A stretch of DNA of 30,453 nucleotides from Oceanospirillaceae bacterium (lineage in GTDB: Bacteria > Pseudomonadota > Gammaproteobacteria > Pseudomonadales > Balneatricaceae): assembly GCA_003523085.1 (NCBI GenBank), contig DPHD01000002.1, positions 3,948-34,400 on the forward strand. The letters are read 5' to 3'. Of this stretch, positions 1-7,012 are shown in pieces (position 1 is the stretch's first letter; every line of letters begins with the position of its first letter). The notes beneath the pieces are model-generated. The model had not been told where the DNA came from. It saw only the letters and a list, made by a program, of their open reading frames with translations, and ran no database searches. A program made the translations under genes and the position numbers.

Positions 1-281
1 TGAAAATCCACGCCCACTTCGGTTAAATAGGCAGGTAACACATGTTCTGGAAAGCCGGGTTGTTTTTGATCTAAATTAACCGCCAAAATATCAAATTGAA
101 TAGGCGCGCTTTTTTGCAGCTGCATCAAAATATCCAGCATGGCGTAGGAATCTTTGCCGCCAGACAAACACACCATGACGTTATCGCCTTGCTCGATCAT
201 GGCGTAATCGTCAATGGCTCGGCCTACGTCTCGACGCAGGCGTTTTTGTAATTGTTGCTGGCGCTTGTCTGGCGTTAACAT
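1..281 (-). CDS. ttcA: tRNA 2-thiocytidine biosynthesis protein TtcA, 5' part only
   Basis: TtcA is an ATP-dependent, iron-sulfur PP-loop enzyme that thiolates cytidine 32 of certain tRNAs in the cytoplasm. Translating the minus strand from the ATG at 281 gives 93 residues before the window ends. These include the PP-loop motif SGGKDS at residues 40-45, then NLDQKQPGFPEHVLP, which is very characteristic of TtcA. The downstream Cys motifs for the Fe-S cluster lie outside the window. The start is 5 bases after the yaiL stop, so the two are probably co-transcribed. TilS and other PP-loop enzymes share SGGKDS but not the NLDQKQPGFPEH block, so the family call is firm. Confidence 0.93.
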   Translation of the reverse strand, partial: MLTPDKRQQQLQKRLRRDVGRAIDDYAMIEQGDNVMVCLSGGKDSYAMLDILMQLQKSAPIQFDILAVNLDQKQPGFPEHVLPAYLTEVGVDF

Positions 282-286
282 CAGCG

Positions 287-826
287 TTACCACATTAAAT
301 CATCAGGAATAGCAAAATCGGCGTAGGGGTCATCTTCGTCTGGTATTGCGTCTGTGGTAACTTCCGCACGAATGATTTGGGTTGTTGATGAGCGTTCTTC
401 GATACGATCAACAACGGCTTTAGGCACTACGGAATACTGCCCCTCTAAGGCCACAATAACTAAAGACCCTCGACTTAGCGCGCCTTGCTGCTGGGCATCT
501 ACGTAGATTTTTTTAATGGCCTTACCATCAACAAAATTATAGCTTAGGTCGCCGGCCGACAAATCTAACCGGCAGCGTTCTACCATTTGTTTAACTTGAG
601 CCACTACCGCGCGCTCTTGTTGTTCTGCATCACGCTGCGCATTTAAGCTTTTTGAACGTTTTGCCTGAGCTTGTTGTTCTTGCTGCGCACGTTGAGCGGC
701 AGTTTCACCAATGTCGGTTCCTTTGCGTAGATCGCGGGCTTGTTTCTTTTTGGCCTTACTGGCTTGCTTGGATTGCTTTTCATTGGCCAATCCGGCTTTT
801 AACAATTGATCTTGTAAACTGGCCAT
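287..826 (-). CDS. yaiL: DUF2058 family protein YaiL
   Basis: A 179-residue cytoplasmic protein of the DUF2058/YaiL family, whose biochemical role is not established; it is sometimes listed as nucleoprotein-associated. The start matches the family (MASLQDQLLKAGL). Residues 15-70 are very rich in Lys, Arg, Gln and Ala and probably form a charged helix or coiled coil. A compact C-terminal half follows, with YNFVDGKAIKKIYV near residues 96-109. The C-terminus is acidic (DEDDPYADFAIPDD). The length equals that usual for the family. A Shine-Dalgarno AGGAAG precedes the ATG but lies inside a small inverted repeat (827-837). It sits between recQ and ttcA on the same strand; I know no functional link between the three. 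Confidence 0.88.
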   Translation of the reverse strand: MASLQDQLLKAGLANEKQSKQASKAKKKQARDLRKGTDIGETAAQRAQQEQQAQAKRSKSLNAQRDAEQQERAVVAQVKQMVERCRLDLSAGDLSYNFVDGKAIKKIYVDAQQQGALSRGSLVIVALEGQYSVVPKAVVDRIEERSSTTQIIRAEVTTDAIPDEDDPYADFAIPDDLMW

Positions 827-837
827 GGAAGGCTTCC
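827..837. repeat. 11-base inverted repeat covering the yaiL ribosome-binding site
   Basis: The arms GGAAG and CTTCC are separated by one base, immediately upstream of the yaiL ATG on the minus strand. The AGGAAG Shine-Dalgarno of yaiL lies in one arm. Five pairs with a one-base centre cannot form a hairpin as drawn, so this is more likely a chance palindrome or a protein site than an RNA switch. Confidence 0.25.
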
Positions 838-878
838 TAAGGTGATTATGTTACTGACTGTGATATTAACATAGCTGG

Positions 879-2669
879 CTAGCCATGTTGACGAATAACC
901 GCCAAAAACTCGTCGCCATAACGGTCGAGTTTCTTTTCGCCCACGCCATGTATATGGCTCATTTCCAATAGTGTTTGGGGCCTTATTTTGAGCATTTCTA
1001 ACAAGCTCGCATCACTAAAGATAACGTAGGGCGGTACGTTTTGGTCTTGCGCTAAAGCCATACGTTGTTCGCGCAGTAGTTGCCAAAGATCCTGGTCGTC
1101 ATCGGCAATTTGCAAGCGTGCTTTACTTGCCTTAACCGACACCTTGCGATCTAAGCGCAGTTGTAATTCCGTTTCGCCTTTAAGCAGCGGCCGGCAACTG
1201 GATAACAAACGTAAACCACCAAAATGTTCCGGGTCACTGGCGACCAAACCCAAGGCTAATAACTGCCGATACACCGAGCGCCATTGTTTTTGATCCAACT
1301 CTTGGCCTACGGCAAAGGTTGAAATCTTATCGTGCCCAGCCTGCTTCACTTTATCGGTGGGTTTACCCATGAGAATATCAATGAGGTGTGCCACACCATA
1401 ACGCTGGCCACTTCTAAACACACAAGACAGGGCTTTGCGGGCGACTTGCGTGCCGTCAAAGGTGGCCACGGGTTCTAGGCAGTTGTCGCAATTACCACAG
1501 GAACTGGATGACGTTTCATCAAAGTAGCTTAAAATGGCTTGGCGTCGGCAATGGGTAATTTCGCACAGACCCAGCATGGCATCTAGCTTGGACTGCTCAG
1601 AGCGTTTAATAGCCTGATCCATGTCGGTTTGTTCAAGCCGCTGGCGCAACCACATGACGTCCTGCAAACCATACACCATCCATGCATCTGCCGGTAAGCC
1701 ATCACGCCCTGCTCGACCGGTTTCTTGATAATAGGACTCGATGCTCTTGGGCAGGTCTAAATGGGCCACAAAGCGCACGTTGGGCTTGTCGATACCCATG
1801 CCAAAGGCGATGGTGGCCACCATTACCAAGCCTTCTTCGTTGAGAAAACGGTGTTGGTTGTGGGCTCGTAACTCTGCGCCTAAACCAGCATGATAGGGCA
1901 ACGCAGCCACCCCTTTTTCACTTAACCAAAGCGCGGTTTCGTCTACCTTTTTACGCGACATACAATAAACAATACCGGCATTGTCCTCATGCTGGAGCTG
2001 CACAAAATCCAGCAGTTGTTGCCTGCCTTTTTGTTTTTGCATAATGCGGTAGCGAATATTAGGCCGATCAAAACTACTGATAAACTGCTGCGCTTGCTGT
2101 AAGCCTAAACGCTTTACCATTTCTTGTTGCGTAGGCCGGTCTGCAGTGGCGGTCAGCGCCATGCGAGGCACATGGGGAAAACGTGCCTGCAAACATTCTA
2201 ACTGTAGGTATTCGGGCCTAAAGTCATGGCCCCATTGAGACACACAATGGGCCTCATCGATGGCAAATAAACTAATTTGGCAGCCCATGAGCAAGCTCAT
2301 ACAGGCGTCGGTCATCAGCCGTTCGGGCGACACATAAAGCACATCCAGCTCACCGTTTACGGCCTGTTGCTGAATTTTTTGCTGGTGTGCCCAGTCTATG
2401 CCAGAGTGTAAGGCCTCGGCTTTAATGCCTAATTGCTGCATGCTGGCCACTTGATCTTGCATGAGCGCAATCAATGGCGAAATCACCACCCCCACGCCGC
2501 TTCGCATCAGCGCTGGTATTTGATAACAAATGGATTTACCACCACCGGTGGGCATGAGCACCAAAGCATCACCACCGGCGAGCACTTGTTCTATTACGGC
2601 CAATTGTTGGCCACGAAATTCATCGTAGCCAAATAAGCTGTGTAGGAGTTGTTGAGGGCTGTCATTCAT
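879..2669 (-). CDS. recQ: ATP-dependent DNA helicase RecQ
   Basis: RecQ is a 3'-5' DNA helicase acting in RecF-pathway recombination and at stalled forks. The 596-residue protein has Walker A TGGGKS at 41-46 and DEAH at 138-141 followed by CVSQWGHDFRPEY, a RecQ hallmark. The helicase motif VRFVAHLDLPKSIESYYQETG and GRAGRDG follow. A zinc-binding Cys set sits in CEITHC and CGNCDNC, then a winged-helix region, and a C-terminal HRDC domain ends with HGVGEKKLDRYG. Length and domain order are those of E. coli RecQ. No good Shine-Dalgarno precedes the ATG, and the best promoter match starts transcription almost at the start codon. yaiL follows after 52 bases on the same strand. Confidence 0.97.
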   Translation of the reverse strand: MNDSPQQLLHSLFGYDEFRGQQLAVIEQVLAGGDALVLMPTGGGKSICYQIPALMRSGVGVVISPLIALMQDQVASMQQLGIKAEALHSGIDWAHQQKIQQQAVNGELDVLYVSPERLMTDACMSLLMGCQISLFAIDEAHCVSQWGHDFRPEYLQLECLQARFPHVPRMALTATADRPTQQEMVKRLGLQQAQQFISSFDRPNIRYRIMQKQKGRQQLLDFVQLQHEDNAGIVYCMSRKKVDETALWLSEKGVAALPYHAGLGAELRAHNQHRFLNEEGLVMVATIAFGMGIDKPNVRFVAHLDLPKSIESYYQETGRAGRDGLPADAWMVYGLQDVMWLRQRLEQTDMDQAIKRSEQSKLDAMLGLCEITHCRRQAILSYFDETSSSSCGNCDNCLEPVATFDGTQVARKALSCVFRSGQRYGVAHLIDILMGKPTDKVKQAGHDKISTFAVGQELDQKQWRSVYRQLLALGLVASDPEHFGGLRLLSSCRPLLKGETELQLRLDRKVSVKASKARLQIADDDQDLWQLLREQRMALAQDQNVPPYVIFSDASLLEMLKIRPQTLLEMSHIHGVGEKKLDRYGDEFLAVIRQHG

Positions 2670-2677
2670 GGCGCGCT

Positions 2678-2706
2678 ATTATCCGTGATGGGGCGGTCTA
2701 TGTCAC
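2678..2706 (-). promoter_or_regulatory. Putative sigma-70 promoter of recQ
   Basis: Read on the minus strand, GTGACA (2706-2701) and GATAAT (2683-2678) are separated by exactly 17 bases. The expected transcription start, near 2671, is only one or two bases before the recQ ATG at 2669, so the mRNA would be essentially leaderless. Pattern match only. Confidence 0.4.
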
Positions 2707-2766
2707 CCATCAGCAGCCAACATTCGCACGGGTTACAAAACTAATTCGCAGGCGGCTAGGTTAGGT

Positions 2767-2774
2767 GCTATAAC
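2767..2774 (+). promoter_or_regulatory. Possible extended -10 element for the metzincin lipoprotein gene
   Basis: TGCTATAAC contains an extended -10 (TG-N-TATAAC) facing the lipoprotein gene, with only a poor -35 (TTCGCA, 18-base spacing). A start near 2781 would give a leader of about 67 bases. The rest of the 2670-2847 gap holds nothing else I can name. Confidence 0.3.
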
Positions 2775-2847
2775 TAAACCATACACAAGATGATTTATTT
2801 CATGCTCGCTGTGATTTGTTTAGCTATTCTGCAAAAGGATATGTGCA

Positions 2848-3459
2848 ATGCGCAACGAAATGAAGCCTGTCTATTACGTTTTTCTGTTACTTCTACTCAC
2901 CGCTTGTAGTGGGGTTACATCCGTCACACCCGTAGGCAGCCCTACCTTGGCTACTCATTCTTTGTCGATATCTCACCATCAATCAGCACCCATCGAGCAA
3001 GCTCAAGTTGATGCCATCCTTGCCAGCATGAATAGCGTACTTGTTGCCCAAGATGAGAGCCATGATTTCAGTTGCAACGTTGGTTTTAACCAAACGGGCA
3101 CACCTAATGCCTTCAGTTTTGGCACCGGCATCGTTAATAGTGCGGAAGATTTTGACTTCCTGATACTGGGCGTAGCCGGCGAGGTTAAAGTGGTCAACAT
3201 GATTAATTATTGTGGTGGCTTCGGCAGTTTTTTAGGCTGCGCACCTAAACCGGGTGAGGCCATGGTGGTAGTAAGAACCAGCAACAGCCTTGAAGGCGTG
3301 TTATGGGCCCACGAATTTGGCCATAACCAAGACCTTTCTCATAATATCACTGCATCAAACGCATTAATGAACCCTCAAATAGGTCGTACTACACGCACTA
3401 TTGACTCTCTAGAGTGCGACCATTTCTCCAATTATCATGACCCAAGCGAGGGCAGCTAA
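2848..3459 (+). CDS. Putative lipoprotein with a matrixin/metzincin-like zinc protease motif
   Basis: A 203-residue envelope protein. The N-terminus is a lipoprotein signal with a hydrophobic run at 8-17 and lipobox LTAC, putting the lipidated Cys at 20; the next residue is Ser, which favours outer-membrane sorting. Near the C-terminus is HEFGHNQDLSH (155-165), a metzincin-type zinc site with three His and catalytic Glu156. NALMNP follows with Met174, spaced like the Met-turn of matrixins. The residue that is Gly in the metzincin consensus is Asp162 here. Cys112 and Cys121 could form a disulfide around a Gly-rich loop. AAGGA lies 8 bases before the ATG. The protein is short for a full protease, and I recognise no named family. 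Zinc protease activity is inferred from the motif. The neighbour at 3461 is probably co-transcribed. Confidence 0.72.
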   Translation: MRNEMKPVYYVFLLLLLTACSGVTSVTPVGSPTLATHSLSISHHQSAPIEQAQVDAILASMNSVLVAQDESHDFSCNVGFNQTGTPNAFSFGTGIVNSAEDFDFLILGVAGEVKVVNMINYCGGFGSFLGCAPKPGEAMVVVRTSNSLEGVLWAHEFGHNQDLSHNITASNALMNPQIGRTTRTIDSLECDHFSNYHDPSEGS

Positions 3460-3460
3460 C

Positions 3461-4165
3461 ATGAAAACACTACTCACATTTTGGGCAAGCTTGTGGTTTT
3501 GTTGTGCGGGTGCAGCTTATGCAGACACGCCACCCATTACCACCTTTGTGCAACAACTTTTTCCTCATGGTGTACCTCAAGCACAAGCATCCAACTACAG
3601 CAGTGCCGATACCGCTGTGTTATTAACGCTGTTGGCAGACTCAAAACAACAAGACTTGCACGCTAATATTCTTGAAACTTTGGGTTACATCGGTGATGAA
3701 ACAACCGTGGCTCCCATTGTGGCTTATATACAAGGCGGCCGCGGGGTCATTAGCGCAGCCCAATTTAGAGCCAAGAGCAGCGGTTTATTAGCCTTAGGCT
3801 ATATACTTAACCGCAATCCTAATTCTTCCGCCTTGCTTTACCTCACCGACAGTTTAGATCATCAAACATGGCAAGCTCGTGACATTGCGTGGACCACGGC
3901 ATTTTTTCCCGACCTCATCAGCCGTGATGTGCAACTGGTCAGGCAGGCTGCTGTGGGTATGACACTCTCTGGCAGTCCGCAAGCGGCAGCGGCACTAAAA
4001 CGCAAGCTGTCACCTCAAGTCAGTGACAACCCAGATTTACAACCGGCCAGCAACAGTATGTTAGATGAAATGTTAAAAGCTAACCAAACCATTAACGCGC
4101 ATGGTCTAGATAACTATCAATCGACTTTGAGTGGTGATTCGCTCAAATTAAAACCCGTTGAGTAA
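3461..4165 (+). CDS. Secreted HEAT-like repeat protein of unknown function
   Basis: A 234-residue protein. I place the start at 3461, one base after the lipoprotein stop, because GAGGG precedes that ATG and a clean Sec signal follows (MKTLLTFW, hydrophobic to 18, AYA before a likely cleavage at 21/22). The upstream in-frame ATG at 3437 would lie inside the lipoprotein gene and spoil the signal peptide. The mature part is alpha-helical with HEAT-like units: LETLGYIGDETTVAPIVAYI (71-90), a second helix pair around LLALGYIL (109-116), and VRQAAVGM...QAAAALKRKL (160-183). The C-terminal 45 residues look disordered. HEAT-like solenoids usually bind proteins, so it may bind or restrain the neighbouring metzincin. 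That is inference; no family name is recognised. Confidence 0.65.
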   Translation: MKTLLTFWASLWFCCAGAAYADTPPITTFVQQLFPHGVPQAQASNYSSADTAVLLTLLADSKQQDLHANILETLGYIGDETTVAPIVAYIQGGRGVISAAQFRAKSSGLLALGYILNRNPNSSALLYLTDSLDHQTWQARDIAWTTAFFPDLISRDVQLVRQAAVGMTLSGSPQAAAALKRKLSPQVSDNPDLQPASNSMLDEMLKANQTINAHGLDNYQSTLSGDSLKLKPVE

Positions 4166-4188
4166 AACAAAATTATTGATTGATAGGT

Positions 4189-4194
4189 TATAAT
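4189..4194 (+). promoter_or_regulatory. Consensus -10 box for the yecA-like gene
   Basis: A perfect TATAAT lies 30 bases before the chosen ATG at 4225 and would give a leader of roughly 24 bases. No convincing -35 stands at 16-18 bases. It supports the ATG at 4225 over an upstream in-frame TTG at 4180, which would lie ahead of the transcription start. Confidence 0.45.
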
Positions 4195-4224
4195 GATGCC
4201 TCTTATTCACCTTGGGCTTTCATT

Positions 4225-4848
4225 ATGTCTGCTACTCGCGATCCTTTAACCAACCCACAAATCGACCAGCTTGATGCTTACCTTCTGTCTGACAAGGTAC
4301 AAGAAGAAGCCTTGGACTACATTGCCCTGCATGGCTACTTGTGTGCTTTGGCCATTAGCCCAGAACCCCTAACCGAAGCGCAGTGGTTAGAACAGGTGTT
4401 AGCCGAGTCACCGGTACAAGAGGACAGCGCAGAACGCCACGAGATGCTCAATTTGATGCGCCAAGAATATGCTTATTTGCGCGAATGCTTAGAGTCAGAT
4501 CAAGACATCGACTTGCCCTGTGACCTTACCTTGGAGTTGGACGAAGAAGACGACTGTTTACTTGAATATTGGGCTCAAGGTTTTATGGAGTTGATTTTCA
4601 GCCAAGAAGACGCATGGTTTGCGCAACAAGAAGAAGACGTGGCCGAATGTTTATTACCGTTTATGTTGGCGGCCAAGCTAGACGAAGATGCAGAGCTAGA
4701 AGAGTTACGCAGTCAACCTGAACTTTGCCAACAACTATGTGAGCAAATCCCCGAATTATTACAAGACTTGTACTTATTGTTCCGCGTACCTGCTGACAAA
4801 CCTAAAGGCAGCTTTGCCGGTAAAAAGGGCCAAGGCCGCAAACACTAA
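4225..4848 (+). CDS. YecA/UPF0149 family protein
   Basis: A 207-residue acidic cytoplasmic protein of the YecA/UPF0149 type, whose function is not established. It opens MSATRDPLTNPQIDQLDAYL, followed by LDYIALHGYLCALAISP, the family signature. In the middle is a Glu/Asp-rich region with EYWAQGFMEL, which fits the conserved block of these proteins. It ends in a basic tail (GKKGQGRKH). I see no SEC-C zinc motif, unlike some longer YecA proteins. The ATG at 4225 is preferred because the -10 box lies just upstream. The last bases overlap the stop codon of the convergent tupC gene. Confidence 0.8.
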   Translation: MSATRDPLTNPQIDQLDAYLLSDKVQEEALDYIALHGYLCALAISPEPLTEAQWLEQVLAESPVQEDSAERHEMLNLMRQEYAYLRECLESDQDIDLPCDLTLELDEEDDCLLEYWAQGFMELIFSQEDAWFAQQEEDVAECLLPFMLAAKLDEDAELEELRSQPELCQQLCEQIPELLQDLYLLFRVPADKPKGSFAGKKGQGRKH

Positions 4849-5471
4849 TCTACGCCTGACAAACGGCCGTCGGCGAGTCGCCAGTGCTGATTGCAAAGCT
4901 TAGTGAGGGCGTTGTCTTGGTGGCAAGACAATAAAAAACCAGTACCGCGTTGATGCAAGTCTTTGAGCATTTGCTCAATGCGCTCTAGCGAACCCGCATC
5001 CAAATTACTAGTGGGTTCGTCGAGCAATATTAACGCGGGATCTAACACCAAGGCCCGCGCCAGCGCCAACCGCTGACGCTCCCCGCCCGACAACAAGTGG
5101 GCTTGGCGCTGCTGCAAATGGTCTAAGCCGGCCCAATGCAACACTTGATCTACTTTCTTAGGGTCTTTAAGACGCTGTAAACGCAGGCCATATTCGACAT
5201 TTTTGCGCACATCGGTATCAAAAAAGTAGGGGTTTTGGTGGAGGTAAATCACCGCTTGTTGCAGGTTACTCTCCCCCACGCCCGCTATTCGTTTCACCTG
5301 CCCCGCAGTCGGTTTTTGCAAGCCCGCCATAATTTTCATTAAGGTAGATTTACCGGCGCCATTAGGGCCGTGCAAATGCACGGCGCTACCACTGATTAGC
5401 TGCAACTGATCGACCACAAACAAGTCTTGTTCGCCAAAACTTTGGCGCACATTGGTGAGTTCTAAACGCAT
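4845..5471 (-). CDS. tupC: Tungstate ABC transporter ATP-binding protein
   Basis: The 208-residue ATPase subunit powers anion import through the TupB permease at the inner membrane. It has Walker A GPNGAGKST (about 35-43), the Q-loop region YLHQNPYFF, signature LSGGERQRLALARAL, Walker B LILLDEPTSNLD and H-loop SCHQD. It is short because it lacks the C-terminal regulatory domain found in ModC-type ATPases, as is usual for TupC. Its ATG overlaps the tupB stop by one base (TAATG), implying translational coupling. Its TAG stop overlaps the TAA of the convergent yecA-like gene. Substrate is assigned from the companion TupA. Confidence 0.88.
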   Translation of the reverse strand: MRLELTNVRQSFGEQDLFVVDQLQLISGSAVHLHGPNGAGKSTLMKIMAGLQKPTAGQVKRIAGVGESNLQQAVIYLHQNPYFFDTDVRKNVEYGLRLQRLKDPKKVDQVLHWAGLDHLQQRQAHLLSGGERQRLALARALVLDPALILLDEPTSNLDAGSLERIEQMLKDLHQRGTGFLLSCHQDNALTKLCNQHWRLADGRLSGVD

Positions 5472-6181
5472 TAGGTGCCATGCCTCAAGACGCGACTGTG
5501 GCTTTGCATCCAGCCTAAACTCACATTAAGCACCAACGCTAAAGTAAGCAATACAATACCCAAAGCCACACCCTGTACAAACTCGCCCTTACCTGTTTCT
5601 AAGGCAATGGCGGTGGTGATATTGCGGGTGTGATGAAGGATATTACCACCCACCATCATGGCGCTGCCTACTTCGGCGATAATGCGCCCAAACGCCGTGA
5701 CTACCGCCGCTAATAAGGCAAAGCGCACTTCAAACAATAAGGTCATAAACGCTTGCCAAGGGTTGGCTCCCAGTGTTTTTGCCGTTTCTAGTACGCGGTG
5801 ATCCGCTGCCTGAAAAGCACTCAGACTCATGGCGACAAGTAATGGAAAACACAATAATATCTGCCCGATGATCATGGCTGGGCGAGTAAACAAGAGGTTA
5901 AGGTCGCCCAAAGGCCCAGACCGAGATAACATCATATACAAAACTAAACCCACCACCACAGTGGGCACCGCCAGTAAGCTATTAAGTAAACTAATGACGG
6001 TCCAACGACCAGGAAAACGAAAATAGGCCAGTACAAAACCCACACTTAAGGCCGGCAGCAAGGCAATAAACAAAGCGCTGGCCGAGACACTAAACGACAC
6101 CCCAACGATGCCCCATAACATAGGGTCACCACTTGCAAGCTGGGCAATGGCGGCGCTAAAGGTGTGCCATAATTCATTCAT
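5471..6181 (-). CDS. tupB: Tungstate ABC transporter permease
   Basis: A 236-residue integral inner-membrane protein with about five or six hydrophobic helices. The binding-protein-dependent permease motif is present in the form ETAKTLGANPWQAF (about 130-145), where the permease couples to the ATPase. The block FGRIIAEVGSAMMVGGNI is characteristic of tungstate/molybdate-type permeases such as TupB. It lies 8 bases after tupA and overlaps tupC by one base, so the three genes form a tight transcription unit. The membrane call is seen directly in the sequence; tungstate as substrate rests on TupA. Confidence 0.88.
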   Translation of the reverse strand: MNELWHTFSAAIAQLASGDPMLWGIVGVSFSVSASALFIALLPALSVGFVLAYFRFPGRWTVISLLNSLLAVPTVVVGLVLYMMLSRSGPLGDLNLLFTRPAMIIGQILLCFPLLVAMSLSAFQAADHRVLETAKTLGANPWQAFMTLLFEVRFALLAAVVTAFGRIIAEVGSAMMVGGNILHHTRNITTAIALETGKGEFVQGVALGIVLLTLALVLNVSLGWMQSHSRVLRHGT

Positions 6182-6189
6182 AGGTTAGA

Positions 6190-7002
6190 TTACTCAGCGG
6201 CAGGCACAAACAAGGTCTCGCCGTTAATGCGAAAACTGCCAATGGCGGTCTGACCTTCTGGGCTGACTAACCACTGCGCAAAGGTTCGTGCCTCACTAAC
6301 TTTTACATGGCTGTGGCGAGCAGGATTAACCAACATGACCTGATATGGATTGAGTAGCCGAGGGTCACTTTCTAACACCAGTTGCAGGTTTAGTTTTTGT
6401 TTTAATGCTAACCATGTGCCACGATCGGTCATAGTGTAGGCGCCCAGTTCCGACGCCATTTGCAAACTGTGCCCCATGCCTCGGCCTGACTCTAAATAAC
6501 CACTAAAAGCCGGGCTTGCCCCTAGGTGCTGCCATAGTTGCAGCTCTTTTTTGTGGGTGCCAGAATCGTCACCACGGGAGATGAATTTACTATTAAACTC
6601 AGCGATACGCTGCAACCCTTCCGTTACCGTATGGGTGCCATGCACCCTAGCTGGGTCAGACTCAGGCCCTACCAATATGAAGTCGTTATACATCACGCTG
6701 CGGGCTTCTATACCAAAACCTTGGTCCATAAACGCAGCTTCGGCTGCTGGCGCGTGAGTCATGACTAGATCAACATCACCGTTTTGTGCCATTCTTAGGG
6801 CTTTGCCTGTACCGACAGAAATCACTTGTACTTCCAAGTCGTGGGTTTGACTATAGCTTTGCAACAAATGATCGAGCAAACCCGAATTATAGGTACTGGT
6901 GGTGGTCGCCAATCGAATACTGTCGGCCATGGCCACACAGCTCACCACACTTAATAGTGTAGCTATAGCAGCACGTTGTATCAACAAAGGCAGGTATGTC
7001 AT
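6190..7002 (-). CDS. tupA: Tungstate ABC transporter periplasmic binding protein
   Basis: The 270-residue binding protein delivers oxyanion to TupBC. I start it at the ATG at 7002, giving MTYLPLLIQRAAIATLLS then CVAMADS, a good Sec signal. A longer in-frame ORF reaches back into aroC and would put 19 extra residues before the signal. The mature start SIRLATTTSTYNSGLL holds the TTTS motif of TupA proteins, with Asn where many have Asp before SGLL. GTGKAL, GDVDLVMTHA and SRGDDSGTHKKE are further TupA blocks. The start lies 10 bases after the aroC stop. Tungstate is preferred over molybdate on the TTTS motif, but specificity is not provable here. Confidence 0.88.
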   Translation of the reverse strand: MTYLPLLIQRAAIATLLSVVSCVAMADSIRLATTTSTYNSGLLDHLLQSYSQTHDLEVQVISVGTGKALRMAQNGDVDLVMTHAPAAEAAFMDQGFGIEARSVMYNDFILVGPESDPARVHGTHTVTEGLQRIAEFNSKFISRGDDSGTHKKELQLWQHLGASPAFSGYLESGRGMGHSLQMASELGAYTMTDRGTWLALKQKLNLQLVLESDPRLLNPYQVMLVNPARHSHVKVSEARTFAQWLVSPEGQTAIGSFRINGETLFVPAAE

Positions 7003-7012
7003 CTCTACCAAC

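Noticed and set aside
3437..3460. Longer start for the HEAT-like protein, overlapping the lipoprotein gene
   Set aside because: It would put eight polar or charged residues before the signal peptide, while the ATG at 3461 has GAGGG upstream and begins directly with MKTLL.
4180..4224. TTG start for the YecA-like protein
   Set aside because: The consensus -10 box lies at 4189-4194, downstream of the TTG, and the family start fits MSATRDPL at 4225.
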